64,000 nt of DNA, taken from assembly GCF_016907695.1 (NCBI RefSeq), contig NZ_JAFBCK010000001.1:5258001-5322000 (forward strand). The letters run 5' to 3'. Both the position numbers and the translations under genes were made by a program. Positions 51,441 to 60,845 of the stretch are shown one piece after another (positions within the stretch are counted from its first letter, which is position 1; each line of letters begins with the position of its first letter). The notes under the pieces are model-generated. The model was not told the DNA's origin. It did no database searches and was given only the letters and a program-made list of their open reading frames with translations. Source of the DNA: Actinokineospora baliensis (GTDB lineage: Bacteria > Actinomycetota > Actinomycetes > Mycobacteriales > Pseudonocardiaceae).

Positions 51441-54400
51441 ATGCACGGGTTCCGCACCTCGTTCGAAGCGGCCGATCCGGTCCCCACCTGGACCGATACC
51501 GCCGAACTCGGTGCCACCGCCGCCGTCGTCCTGCGCACCCGGGTCGGCCCGGGACCCACCACGGCCCCCGCCGCCAAGCCGGGTGTCGGCTTCACCGGCT
51601 TGCGCGCGCTGCGTTACGAAGGAGAGGCGCCGTCACCCGGTGAAGCGGTGAACCGGCTGTTCTGGTCCGACCAGGAGGTCACCGAGGGCGACGAACTGTC
51701 CTATGTGGTGTTTCCCGACTTCGACCAGCATTACCTGGCCACGTACGTCTCCCTCGATCTGGTGTTCACCGACGGCACGCGGTTGTCCGAGCTCGGCGCC
51801 GTCGACCAGCTCGGCTACCCGATCACCGCGCGGGCGCAGGGCGAGTCCAACGCGCTGTTCCCCGACCAGTGGAACCACCGCGCGATCAGCCTCGACCGCG
51901 CCAAGAACAAGACCATCGCCCGAGTGCTGCTCGCCGTCGACATCCCGCAGGGGCCGGCGTCGTTCGGCGGTTGGATCGATGACCTCGCTATAGGCCCCGC
52001 CCGCGCGAGAGAGACCAGCCCGGTTGAGCGGATCGTCACCACTAGAGGCACGCATTCCACCGGCTCGTTCTCGCGCGGCAACACCATCCCCGCGACAGCC
52101 GTCCCACACGGGTTCAACTTCTGGATCCCGGTGACGAACGCGGCCGTGACGAACTGGTCATACGAGTACCACCGGGGCAACACGGCGACGAACCGGCCCG
52201 CGCTGCAGGCCATCGGCCTAAGCCACATGCCGAGCCCGTGGATGGGTGACCGCCACACGTTCCACTTCATGCCTACGACCGGTACCTCTGTCGGCAGGCG
52301 GGCGCGCGCCCTGACCTTTGACCACACCCGCGAGCACGCACACCCGTACCACTACGCCATCGACTTCGACCATGGCGTGCGAGCAGAGGTAGCACCCGCT
52401 GATCACGCTGCTGTGCTGCGGTTCTCGTACCCACCGGGTCCGGCGCACCTAGTGCTGGACAACGTCGGCCTAGGCGGCAGGGTCGACGTAGAGGGCGACA
52501 CCATCACCGGCTACACAGATGTCCGTAGTGGACTATCAGTGGGCGCGGGCCGCATGTACATCCACGCCCGAGTCGACCAGCCGATCGCGCGCGCCGATCA
52601 CCGGTGGCGCGGGCTGGCGCGGCAGCGGACGATGCTGCTGCGGTTCGCCGAGGGCACCCGGCAGGTGACCATGCGGGTCGCGACCTCGCTGATCAGCCCC
52701 GAGCAGGCGCGCCGCAACCTCGACGAGCGCGACTTCGACGAGGTCCGCGACGACGCCAAGGCGCGGTGGGCGGCGATCACCGACCGGATCGAGGTCGAGG
52801 GCGCCACCGATGACCAGCTCACGACCCTCTACTCGTGCCTGTACCGGTTGTTCCTCTACCCCAACTCCGGGTTCGAACCAACCGAGTCCGGCCCGCGCTA
52901 TGCGAGCCCAGTGACCCCGCCTTCGGTGAAGGACGGGAAGGTCTACGTCAACAACGGCTTCTGGGACACCTATCGCACCTGTTGGCCCGCCTACGCACTG
53001 CTCGACCCAGCCCGGTGTCGTGAGCTCGTGGACGGTTTCGTGCAGCAGTACCGCGATGGTGGCTGGGTGTCGCGGTGGTCCTCCCCCGGCTACGCGAACC
53101 TGATGACCGGCACCAGCTCCGACGTGGCCTTCGCCGATGCCCACCTTAAAGGCGTGCCGGGGCTCCAAGAGGCCTACGACGCTGCGCTGCGCAACGCCAC
53201 TGTTGTCGCGCCGGATGAGAGCGTCGGGCGTAAGGGGCTCGATCGGTCACAGTTCCTGCACTACACGCCTATAGGCGTCAACGAGGGTATGTCGTGGGCA
53301 CTAGAAGGCTGCGTGAACGACTTCGGCATCGCGAACATGGCAAAGGCGCTCGGAGACGCCGCCAACCACGCGTACTTCCTCGACCGCGCTCGCCACTACG
53401 TGCACCACTTCGACCCCGCCGTGGGGTTCTTCCAAGGCCGCGACAAGACGTGGCGATGGCCCGCGGGCAAGTACGACCCCCGGGTGTGGGGCTACGACTA
53501 CACGGAGACCAACGGGTGGACCGCCGCGTTCGCCGTCCCCCACGACCCGATCGGCCTGGCCGCACTGCACGGCGGGCCCGCCGCGTTGGCAGACCTGCTA
53601 GACGAGTACTTCGCGACACCGGAGACGGCGGCGTTCCCGGGCTCTTACGGCCGCGCGATCCATGAGATGACTGAGGCAAGAGACGTGCGGCTGGGGCAGT
53701 ACGGGCACAGCAATCAGCCCGCCCACCACATCCCGTACCTCTACACGCAACTCGGCCGCCCTTGGCGCACGCAGGAGATCGTGCGGGACGTCTTGGCCCG
53801 GCTCTACCAGGGCAGCGAGATCGGCCAGGGCTACTGCGGCGACGAGGACAACGGCGAGATGTCCGCCTGGTACCTCTTCAGCGCGCTGGGCCTCTATCCG
53901 CTGCGCGTCGGATCGCCCCACTATGCGATCGGCTCCCCCTTGTTCAGTCGCGCCGTAGTGCACCTCGATGGCGGAGACCTGGAGGTGATCGCGCAAGGCA
54001 ATAGCCACGACAACGTCTACGTGCAGAAGCTGCTGGTCAATGGCGAGCCGCACGACCACGCCTGGATCGAGCACGACGTCATTGCGGCCGGGGCGCGGTT
54101 GGAGTTCACGATGGGGCCGACCCCGTCGCTGTGGGGCGCTGAGCGGCTTCCTGAGTCGCTGGGGACCGGTATCCCACTCCGGGACCTCACTGCGGGCATG
54201 CCAGGCCCGCTGTTCGACGATACGGCCCGTACGGAGACCACTGTGGACGCGCCGGTGACGGTCGCCGCGGCGGGCAGGGTCGTGCTCTACACGCTGACCT
54301 CGGCGTCGAGCGGCCCGGACCCGACAGGATGGGTGCTGCAGGGGTCGCAGGACGGCCGGGAATGGCGCGACCTGGACCGGCAGGTCGAGCAGGTTTTCCG

Positions 54401-54539
54401 GTGGCGGCTGCAGACTCGCCCCTTCCAGGTCACAACACCCGAACACCACCGGCATTACCGTCTCGTTCTCGACGGTCCTACCCGACTCGCCCAGATCCAG
54501 CTGCTGGCCGACCACGAGGAGGACCCCGGCACGAGCTGA
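51441..54539 (+). CDS. GH92-family alpha-1,2-mannosidase-like glycosidase
   Basis: 1032 residues from ATG 51441; TACCGT ends seven bases before, so it is probably leaderless. Domains in order: an N-terminal beta-sandwich (residues 1-150), the GH92 N domain (about 190-430), the (alpha/alpha)6 catalytic domain (about 430-880) and a discoidin-like end (about 930-1032; VLYTLTSASSGPDP, WRDLDRQVEQVFRWRL). Family motifs include GFWDTYRTCWPAYALL near 505, YTETNGWTAAF with a catalytic-type acid near 688, and CGDEDNGEMSAWYLFSALGL near 799. GH92 enzymes are calcium-dependent inverting exo-mannosidases. Most are exported; this one has no signal peptide. Part of the gene uses codons such as CTA, ATA and AGA more than its neighbours. 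Confidence 0.9.
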   Translation: MHGFRTSFEAADPVPTWTDTAELGATAAVVLRTRVGPGPTTAPAAKPGVGFTGLRALRYEGEAPSPGEAVNRLFWSDQEVTEGDELSYVVFPDFDQHYLATYVSLDLVFTDGTRLSELGAVDQLGYPITARAQGESNALFPDQWNHRAISLDRAKNKTIARVLLAVDIPQGPASFGGWIDDLAIGPARARETSPVERIVTTRGTHSTGSFSRGNTIPATAVPHGFNFWIPVTNAAVTNWSYEYHRGNTATNRPALQAIGLSHMPSPWMGDRHTFHFMPTTGTSVGRRARALTFDHTREHAHPYHYAIDFDHGVRAEVAPADHAAVLRFSYPPGPAHLVLDNVGLGGRVDVEGDTITGYTDVRSGLSVGAGRMYIHARVDQPIARADHRWRGLARQRTMLLRFAEGTRQVTMRVATSLISPEQARRNLDERDFDEVRDDAKARWAAITDRIEVEGATDDQLTTLYSCLYRLFLYPNSGFEPTESGPRYASPVTPPSVKDGKVYVNNGFWDTYRTCWPAYALLDPARCRELVDGFVQQYRDGGWVSRWSSPGYANLMTGTSSDVAFADAHLKGVPGLQEAYDAALRNATVVAPDESVGRKGLDRSQFLHYTPIGVNEGMSWALEGCVNDFGIANMAKALGDAANHAYFLDRARHYVHHFDPAVGFFQGRDKTWRWPAGKYDPRVWGYDYTETNGWTAAFAVPHDPIGLAALHGGPAALADLLDEYFATPETAAFPGSYGRAIHEMTEARDVRLGQYGHSNQPAHHIPYLYTQLGRPWRTQEIVRDVLARLYQGSEIGQGYCGDEDNGEMSAWYLFSALGLYPLRVGSPHYAIGSPLFSRAVVHLDGGDLEVIAQGNSHDNVYVQKLLVNGEPHDHAWIEHDVIAAGARLEFTMGPTPSLWGAERLPESLGTGIPLRDLTAGMPGPLFDDTARTETTVDAPVTVAAAGRVVLYTLTSASSGPDPTGWVLQGSQDGREWRDLDRQVEQVFRWRLQTRPFQVTTPEHHRHYRLVLDGPTRLAQIQLLADHEEDPGTS

Positions 54540-54548
54540 GGTGGCCGC

Positions 54549-55379
54549 ATGCTGGGCGTGGAGGCAGTGAGCAAGCGCTACGGCGGTGGCAACTGGGTGC
54601 TGCGCGAGGTGGACCTGACGGTCGAACCCGGGGCTGTCGTGGCGGTCGTGGGTGGCAACGGTTCGGGTAAGTCGACGCTGCTGCGGCTCATGGTCGGGGT
54701 GTCGCGGCCGACGCTCGGGCAGGTGACGGGCCGCCCGGACGTGGTCGGTTATGTCCCTGAGCGGTTCCCGCCGAACGAGCGGCTGTCGGCGTTGGCGTAT
54801 CTAGGGCACCTGGGTCGGATCCGCGGGATGACCGGCGCGGCCGCCTCTGAGCGAGCCGAGGAGCTGCTCGAGCGGCTGGACCTACAGGGCGGGTTCGACT
54901 CGCAGCTGCGGACGCTGTCTAAGGGCAACGCGCAGAAGGTGGCGTTGGCGCAGGCGCTGATGGTGCAGCCGGGCCTCTTAGTCCTAGACGAGCCGTGGTC
55001 GGGTCTGGACGTCGACGCACATGGCGTGTTGGCCACCATCATCGCCGAGGTCGCGGCGGCGGGCGGGGCCGTAGTGTTCACCGACCATAGAGAGTCCGTG
55101 ACGAGAGCCAACGCGACCCGGATCCATCGCATCCACGACGGCAGGATCGCCGCAGCGACCGCCCCGGAGCGCGCGATCGTCGAAGTGGCCCTCTCGCGGC
55201 CGGACTCAGAGGCCGAGGACCCCGGCTGGGAGGACCTCGATGGCGTAGTCACCGCTGTCACCCACCAAGGGCAGCTGTTCGTCCGCGTAGACCGCACCCA
55301 CTCCGACGCCCTCCTGACCGTCGCACTACGCCACGGCTGGTCCATCGACAGCCTCACCCCGGAGAAGGCGGCGTCATGA
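54549..55379 (+). CDS. ABC transporter ATP-binding protein
   Basis: 276 residues. Walker A is GGNGSGKST (35-43), the signature is LSKGNAQKV near 123 (LSKGN in place of LSGGQ, as in many export-type or NatA/CcmA-like ATPases), Walker B is LLVLDEPWSGLD, and the switch histidine is in FTDHRES. A short C-terminal part follows. It overlaps the membrane subunit by four bases (ATGA) and starts 9 bp after the GH92 gene, so the three may be one unit. Codon 144 is a TTA leucine, rare in such genomes. Cargo unknown. Confidence 0.9.
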   Translation: MLGVEAVSKRYGGGNWVLREVDLTVEPGAVVAVVGGNGSGKSTLLRLMVGVSRPTLGQVTGRPDVVGYVPERFPPNERLSALAYLGHLGRIRGMTGAAASERAEELLERLDLQGGFDSQLRTLSKGNAQKVALAQALMVQPGLLVLDEPWSGLDVDAHGVLATIIAEVAAAGGAVVFTDHRESVTRANATRIHRIHDGRIAAATAPERAIVEVALSRPDSEAEDPGWEDLDGVVTAVTHQGQLFVRVDRTHSDALLTVALRHGWSIDSLTPEKAAS

Positions 55380-56029
55380 TCGCTCTTATCCGCTACTCCC
55401 TGGCCACCACCGTGCATGCGCAGCGCTACCTAGCTCCGGTCCTGCTGTTCTGCGCGGGTGTAGGAATCTCATCCGGCAGCGACTCCGGCCCACTACCCGG
55501 CGTCTACGCGCTCAACGCCGGCATCTCACTGGTCTGCGTCACCTGGCTGACCATCGCCGTAATCAGCGTCGAGGACCCCGTGCACCGCGCGATCACCGTG
55601 GTGGCCGCCCGCAGCTCAATCCGAGTCCTGGCCGCGACGGTGCTCGTGAGTGCGCTCATCGCTCTGGGCCTGACCATCATCGGCCTCGGCATGCCCCTCC
55701 TGCTCCAACCGAGACCGGTGTCGGCCGCCGACCTCCCGGCTGGCGCCTTGGCCCACCTGCTCTGCGGATCCATCGGCATAGCGATCGGCATGGTCTGCTC
55801 CCGCCTGGTCTTCCGACGGCAGGGCTACGCGCTCCTGGTGGCCCTCGCACTCGTGACCACCGCGTTGCTGACCACAGGCTCCCCACCCAACACCCTCTTC
55901 AAGCGAATGGCCAACACCAACCACGCGGCCGACGCGCTACCGCTCGCAGCAGGCTTGCTGCCGATCGGCTTGGCGGTCCTGGCGTTGGCCGCGGTCATCA
56001 CCCACGTCGTGTCGGTTCGACGAGACTGA
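55376..56029 (+). CDS. ABC transporter membrane subunit (unassigned family)
   Basis: 217 residues with six hydrophobic helices, for example LAPVLLFCAGVGISSGSDSG, ISLVCVTWLTIAVISVEDPV, ALGLTIIGLGMPLL and ALLVALALVTTALLTTG. It has the size and helix pattern of the small permeases that pair with single ATPases in bacterial export. No substrate-specific motif is visible. Its ATG overlaps the ATPase stop, so the two are translationally coupled. It converges with the LysR remnant, 3 bp apart. Confidence 0.78.
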   Translation: MIALIRYSLATTVHAQRYLAPVLLFCAGVGISSGSDSGPLPGVYALNAGISLVCVTWLTIAVISVEDPVHRAITVVAARSSIRVLAATVLVSALIALGLTIIGLGMPLLLQPRPVSAADLPAGALAHLLCGSIGIAIGMVCSRLVFRRQGYALLVALALVTTALLTTGSPPNTLFKRMANTNHAADALPLAAGLLPIGLAVLALAAVITHVVSVRRD

Positions 56030-56032
56030 GCC

Positions 56033-56659
56033 TCAGGAGAACGCGCCCAGGGCCGTGGGCAACGGGACGTCGTCGTGCGAGCGCAGCCACTGGCTGAAGG
56101 CGGGTGATTCGGCGGCGTGCCGGAGGTAGGCGTTCGTCGTTTCCTGGTAGACCGCGTCGACCTGGTCCCAGCCCGCTCGTTTCCGGTGCCAGGCGAGCAC
56201 GATCCGCATACGCACCGGGGCGTCCTCGAGCGGCCGGATGACAACACCGGGAGTCTCCGGCGCGGTCGGCTCGACCAGTTGCACCGCGCGCCCGGCAGCG
56301 ATCAGCTGACGCCCACCGCCGAGCGGGAACGTGTAGCGGACGCGGGGCGTGAAGCCCGCGCGGGCGGCGGCCGCGCGCAGGGACGCGAGAGACCCGTCCT
56401 CCGGGCCGGGCGGCCCGATCCAGTCCTCGTCGGCGAGGTCGGTCAGCGCGATCTCCGCACCAGTGGCCAGCGGGTGGTCGGCGGCCTCGGCGACGAAGAC
56501 CGGCACCCACGGCAGCAGCACGCGGTGCGCGAGGTGCTTGGCGAGGGTGATCTCGTGGTCATCGGACATCGCGATGATGGCGATGTCGAGGTGCGCCCGG
56601 GCCAGGGCGTCGGCCAGGTCTCGCGACGCCGCGGGGCACCGACAATCGCGCGAGGCCAT
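56033..56659 (-). pseudogene. LysR-type substrate-binding domain without DNA-binding part
   Basis: 208 codons that encode only the effector domain of a LysR-type regulator: LADALARAHLDIAIIAMSDD, LPWVPVFVAEAADHPLATG, EIALTDLADEDWIGPP, FTPRVRYTFPLGGGRQLIAAGRAVQL and VIRPLEDAPVRMRIVLAWHR. The N-terminal 80-90 residues with the helix-turn-helix are missing: upstream of 56659 no reading frame gives them, and the SSI gene's promoter region follows. The gene is therefore probably a truncated regulator. A stand-alone ligand-binding protein cannot be excluded. Confidence 0.65.
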
Positions 56660-56780
56660 CGGCCGGGCCTATACCCGGCCGCACGATCGGGTGGTTCCCC
56701 GGGCAGGTCCGGGCGCGAACAACATCATCCGGGTACGCAGTAACGGTACGAACACAACCGAACCCGAGGAGTAACCCTCC

Positions 56781-57197
56781 ATGCGTACCGTGCTCGCAGG
56801 CATAGCCCTGGCCAGCCTTGCACTGGGAGGTGGCACCGCCGCGGCGACGGCGGCGGGCGCGCCCGAGGAACCGCGAGCCGCTGTCGCTGATCCAGGCGCG
56901 GCGCTAACGCTGACGACGCAGTGGCTCAGTGATGGCCAGACGAAGGCGGCCATCCTCAACTGCGACCCGACAGACGGCAGCACGCACGCGGACCCACAGG
57001 CCGCGTGCGACGCCCTTAAGGCCGTCAACGCCGACTTCGACGCGCTTCAGGACACCTCTAGGCCGTGCCCGTACAACTACGACCCGGTCGTCGTCACGGT
57101 CAAGGGCGAGTGGTACGGCGACTACGTCTACTTCTCGCGCGAGTACTCGAACCAGTGCGTCGCGATTGTGAGCAGTAACGACGTCTTCGGCTTCTAG
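56781..57197 (+). CDS. Secreted subtilisin-inhibitor-like (SSI family) protease inhibitor
   Basis: 138 residues from ATG 56781 behind GAGGAG. The signal peptide ends near AAATAAGA (residues 18-26). The mature protein matches Streptomyces subtilisin inhibitor: a strand-rich core, the segment DPVVVTVKGEWYGDYVYFSR after the reactive loop and the closing SNQCVAIVSSNDVFGF. Four cysteines (61, 76, 96, 126) give the two conserved disulfides. By alignment with the CPMVYDP loop of SSI, the reactive bond is Tyr98-Asn99 (CPYNYDP), so it should favour subtilisin- or chymotrypsin-like targets. Its stop overlaps that of the converging phosphatase gene by four bases. Confidence 0.9.
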   Translation: MRTVLAGIALASLALGGGTAAATAAGAPEEPRAAVADPGAALTLTTQWLSDGQTKAAILNCDPTDGSTHADPQAACDALKAVNADFDALQDTSRPCPYNYDPVVVTVKGEWYGDYVYFSREYSNQCVAIVSSNDVFGF

Positions 57198-57889
57198 GCC
57201 TGTCCGGTCGAACCGCCCACGGTGGCGTCGCCGGTGTTCTCCTCCGGTTTGGGCTCCGGCGGCACCACCCCGGCGAACTCCTTGCCCGCGTCGTTCATGC
57301 GCAGCACGAACGGGCGGGTCTCGGTGTAGCGGATGACGCTGACCGACGCGGGGTCCACCACGATGCGCTGGAACGTGTCCAGGTGCTGGCCCAGCGCGTC
57401 GGACAGGATGGACTTGATGACGTCGCCGTGGCTGCACAGCAGCCACACCGCGCGGTCGCCGTACTTGGCGGTGATCCGCGCGTCGTGCGCACGCACCGCC
57501 TTCACCGCCCGCGCCTGGACGTCGGCCAAGCCCTCGCCGTCGGGGAACACCGCGGCGGACGGGTGCTGTTGCACGACCTTCCACAGCGGTTCGCCGAGCA
57601 GGTCCTTGATGGCCTTGCCGGTCCACGAGCCGTAGTCGACCTCGAGGAACGCGTCGTCGACGACGGGGTCGAGGTCGCGCGCGGCGGCCAGGGCGGAGAC
57701 GGTCTGCTCGCAGCGCGGCAGCGGGGAGCGCACGATGTCGTGCAGGGTCACCTCGGCGAGCCGGTCGACCAGGTCGGCGGCTTGCCGTTGGCCGGTCGGG
57801 TCGAGGGTGACTCCCTCGCTGCGGCCCGCGAGCACACCGGAGCCGTTGGCGGTGGAACGGGCATGGCGGAGGAGGACGAGTGTTGCCAC
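57194..57889 (-). CDS. MSMEG_4193-family histidine phosphatase
   Basis: 231 residues. Histidine-phosphatase superfamily: the phosphohistidine motif LLRHARSTAN at residues 7-16 with His9, SPLPRCEQTVSAL, FLEVDYGSWTGKAI with the catalytic glutamate, and LLCSHGDVIKSIL with the second histidine. The C-terminal extension (EPKPEENTGDATVGG) is disordered. The family is annotated as phosphomutase but probably removes phosphate from a small molecule. In other actinobacteria it is next to DUF3090 and SCO1664 genes; here it is separated from them by about 17.5 kb. It follows UppP by 25 bp. Confidence 0.92.
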   Translation of the reverse strand: MATLVLLRHARSTANGSGVLAGRSEGVTLDPTGQRQAADLVDRLAEVTLHDIVRSPLPRCEQTVSALAAARDLDPVVDDAFLEVDYGSWTGKAIKDLLGEPLWKVVQQHPSAAVFPDGEGLADVQARAVKAVRAHDARITAKYGDRAVWLLCSHGDVIKSILSDALGQHLDTFQRIVVDPASVSVIRYTETRPFVLRMNDAGKEFAGVVPPEPKPEENTGDATVGGSTGQA

Positions 57890-57914
57890 GGCCGAACAGC
57901 CTAAGCGGTCGCGA

Positions 57915-58742
57915 TCACGTGGGTGTGACGACCCCGGTCACCAGCAGTCCACACAAGAGCGCGCCGACGGCGATCCGGTACCAGACGAACACCATGAAGT
58001 TGTTCTTGGACACGTAGCGCAGCAGCCAGGCGACGCAGGCGTAGCCGACCGCGAAGGACACCACTGTGGCCACGATCGTCTGGGGCACGCTGGCTTGAAC
58101 GCCTGGTCCACCCCGGTCGAGGACGTCGGGGATGCTGAAGATGCCCGCGCCGAACACCGACGGGATGGCCAGCAGGAACGAGTACCGGGTGGCCGCTTCG
58201 CGCTTGAGGCCGAGGAACATGCCCGCGGTGAGCGTCCCACCCGAACGGGAGACGCCGGGGACCAGGGCCATGGCCTGGGCGAAGCCCATCACGATGCTGT
58301 CGCGCATGGTCAGCTTGTCGCGGGCCTGCTTGCCCACCTCGTCGGCGATGGCCAGGAACACCGCGAACACCATCAGCACGATGGCGGTGATCCACAGGTT
58401 GCGCAGGCCGGAGCGGATGGCGTCCTTGAACACCACGCCCAGGATGGCGATCGGCGCCGAACCGATGATCACGTACCAGGCCAGCTTGTAGTCCGGGTCG
58501 GTCCGCCCGGCGGCGGAGAACAGGCCGACGAACCAGGCGCGCAGCAGCCGCCAGATGTCCTTGGCGAAGTAGATGATCACCGCGGTCTCGGTGCCGAGCT
58601 GGATGACCGCGGTGAACGAGGCGCCCGCGTCCCCGCCGAACCACAGCTCGGAGACGATCCGGATGTGCGCCGACGAGGAGATCGGGAGGAACTCGGTCAG
58701 GCCCTGGACGATGCCGAGGACGATTGCTTGCAACCAGGTCAA
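57915..58742 (-). CDS. uppP: Undecaprenyl-diphosphatase UppP (BacA)
   Basis: 275 residues from TTG 58742, which overlaps the LLM stop (TTGA) and is preceded by GGGAG; no ATG or GTG gives the right N-terminus. Membrane enzyme with eight or so helices. Both family motifs are present: [16 protein letters not shown] near the start and [15 protein letters not shown] in the middle. It removes a phosphate from undecaprenyl diphosphate so the lipid carrier can be reused in cell-wall synthesis. Transcribed with the LLM gene upstream and the phosphatase gene downstream. Confidence 0.95.
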   Translation of the reverse strand: MTWLQAIVLGIVQGLTEFLPISSSAHIRIVSELWFGGDAGASFTAVIQLGTETAVIIYFAKDIWRLLRAWFVGLFSAAGRTDPDYKLAWYVIIGSAPIAILGVVFKDAIRSGLRNLWITAIVLMVFAVFLAIADEVGKQARDKLTMRDSIVMGFAQAMALVPGVSRSGGTLTAGMFLGLKREAATRYSFLLAIPSVFGAGIFSIPDVLDRGGPGVQASVPQTIVATVVSFAVGYACVAWLLRYVSKNNFMVFVWYRIAVGALLCGLLVTGVVTPT

Positions 58743-59788
58743 CTGCCGACTCCCGCGAGATCCAGAGCTTCCACGGCGACCCGCAGGGCCGCCTTGCTGC
58801 GCTCCAGATCTTGCAGGATCGGCGAAACGGTGAGGGTGGTGACCCCCGACTCGGCCAGTTCGCGCATCTTGTCCGCGATGCGCTCCTTGGGGCCGAGCAG
58901 CGAGGTCGAGTCGAGGAAGCCCAGCGGTACGGCCGCCGCGGCGCCCGCGTAGTCCTTGGCGAGGTAGCGGTCCTGGCACTCGGCGGCTTCGGCTTCGTAG
59001 CCCATGCGGCAGGCGAGGTTGTTGTAGAAGTTCTGCTCGCGACTGCCCATGCCCCCTACATAGAGGGCGGCGTAGGGGCGGACGGTGTCTGCGGCCTTAC
59101 GCCAGTCGTCATCGACCACTAGGGGGCTGGTGGGGACTACATCGAAGCCTTCGAGGGTCTTACCCGCCTTCTCGCGGCCCTTGGCGATCAGGTCGAGCGA
59201 CTCGCGACCGTGTTCGGGCGAATAGAAGATGGCGAGCCAGCCGTCGGCGATCTCGCCTGTGAGCTCGAGGTTCTTGGGGCCGATAGAGGCCAGGTAGATC
59301 GGGATGTGCTCGCGGACCGGGTGGACCGTGAGCTTAAGAGCCTTGCCGGGGCCGTCGGGCAGCGGTTGGACGAAGTGCTTGCCCTGGTAGTCGACGCGTT
59401 CACGGCGTAGTGCGGTGCGGACGATGTCGACGTACTCGCGCGTGCGGCCTAGAGGCTTGTCGAACTTGACCCCGTACCAGCCCTCGGAGACCTGCGGACC
59501 GGACACGCCGAGGCCGAGGCGGAAGCGGCCGCCGGAGAGGGTGTCGAGGGTCGCGGCGGTCATCGCGGCCATGGTGGGGCGGCGGGCCGGGATCTGCAGG
59601 ATGGCGCTGCCGACGTCGATCTGGGTGGTCTGCGCGGCGACCCAGGCCAGCACGCTGGGGGCGTCGGAACCGTAGGCCTCGGCGACCCAGGCCACCGAGT
59701 AGCCCAGCCGGTCGGCCTCGCGCGCCAACTCCAGGTTGGCCGCGTCGTTGCCCGCACCCCAGTAGCCCATGTTCAGTCCGAGTCGCAT
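58739..59788 (-). CDS. LLM-class F420-dependent oxidoreductase
   Basis: 349 residues from ATG 59788 ([20 protein letters not shown]). The luciferase-like TIM barrel is recognisable: [60 protein letters not shown], and [15 protein letters not shown]. This subgroup, common in F420-making actinobacteria, reduces or oxidises unknown substrates with coenzyme F420. It is coupled to UppP by a 4-bp overlap and diverges from the aldo/keto reductase gene with 85 bp between. Confidence 0.9.
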   Translation of the reverse strand: MRLGLNMGYWGAGNDAANLELAREADRLGYSVAWVAEAYGSDAPSVLAWVAAQTTQIDVGSAILQIPARRPTMAAMTAATLDTLSGGRFRLGLGVSGPQVSEGWYGVKFDKPLGRTREYVDIVRTALRRERVDYQGKHFVQPLPDGPGKALKLTVHPVREHIPIYLASIGPKNLELTGEIADGWLAIFYSPEHGRESLDLIAKGREKAGKTLEGFDVVPTSPLVVDDDWRKAADTVRPYAALYVGGMGSREQNFYNNLACRMGYEAEAAECQDRYLAKDYAGAAAAVPLGFLDSTSLLGPKERIADKMRELAESGVTTLTVSPILQDLERSKAALRVAVEALDLAGVGS

Positions 59789-59873
59789 GTTCGGCAGGTT
59801 ACTCACCGGTAAGGCCGGTTGGCCAGTGGGCCTCCGGTGGCGCGAGCGGGGTGGCGGCCTAGGCTCGGTGATC

Positions 59874-60845
59874 GTGGAGCAACGACACCTCGGGCGCAGC
59901 GGGCTGCGGGTTTCCCGGTTGGGCCTGGGCACGCTGACCTGGGGCGGGGACACCGACGCCGACGAGGCGGCGGCCCAGTTGGCCGCGTTCACCGAGGCGG
60001 GCGGCACCCTGGTCGACACCGCGGACATCTACGCCGACGGGGAGGCCGAGCGGCTGCTGGGGTCGTTGCTGGGTGATCTGGTGCCGCGCGAGCGGGTGGT
60101 CCTGGCGACCAAGGCGGTCGCGCGGCGGCACGACGGGCCGTTCGGCGGGGGCGCGTCGAGGGGTGCGCTGCTGACGGCGCTGGAGGGGTCGCTCCGGCGG
60201 CTGCGCACCGATCACGTGGACCTGTGGCAGTTGCACGCGTGGGACGAGGCGGTGCCGCTGGAGGAGACCCTCGCGGCGGTCGACAGCGCGGTACGGGCGG
60301 GCAAGGTCCGGTACGCGGGGGTGTCGAACTACTCCGGCTGGCAGACCGCGACCGCGGCGTCCCGCCAGGCGTCGACGGGTCTGCCATTGGTGAGCACGCA
60401 AGTGGAGTACTCGCTGCTCGAGCGCGGGGTGGAGCGGGAGGTCGTCCCGGCGTGCCTGCACCACGGGCTGGGCGTGCTGCCGTGGGCGCCGCTGGGGCGT
60501 GGTGTGCTGACCGGCAAATACCGCACGAGCACGCCCGCGGACTCCCGGGGCGCGTCGCCGGTGTTCGCGCGGTACGTGGAGAGACATCGCACGGAACGGG
60601 CCGGGCGGATCGTGCAGGCGGTGGCGACCGCGGCGGACGGGCTGGGCACGTCGCCGTTGGCCGTGGCGTTGGCCTGGGTGCGGGACCGTCCGGGTGTTGT
60701 GGCACCGGTGGTGGGGGCTCGCGACACGACCCAGTTGAAGGGGTCGCTGGTCGCGGAGGAGTTGACGCTGCCCGCGGCGATCCGGTCGGCGCTCGACGAC
60801 GTCAGCGCGGTGGAGTTCGGGTACCCGGAGCGGCGTCTGCACTAG
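59874..60845 (+). CDS. Aldo/keto reductase
   Basis: 323 residues from GTG 59874; TAGGCT ends eight bases before it and there is no ribosome-binding site, so it is probably leaderless. The catalytic tetrad is intact: Asp and Tyr in LVDTADIYADG, Lys in VVLATKAVAR, and His in VDLWQLHAWDE. The NADPH-site end is VVAPVVGARDTTQLKGSL. It reduces aldehydes or ketones in the cytoplasm. The last 44 bp overlap the 3' end of the leftward membrane-protein gene. Confidence 0.92.
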   Translation: MEQRHLGRSGLRVSRLGLGTLTWGGDTDADEAAAQLAAFTEAGGTLVDTADIYADGEAERLLGSLLGDLVPRERVVLATKAVARRHDGPFGGGASRGALLTALEGSLRRLRTDHVDLWQLHAWDEAVPLEETLAAVDSAVRAGKVRYAGVSNYSGWQTATAASRQASTGLPLVSTQVEYSLLERGVEREVVPACLHHGLGVLPWAPLGRGVLTGKYRTSTPADSRGASPVFARYVERHRTERAGRIVQAVATAADGLGTSPLAVALAWVRDRPGVVAPVVGARDTTQLKGSLVAEELTLPAAIRSALDDVSAVEFGYPERRLH

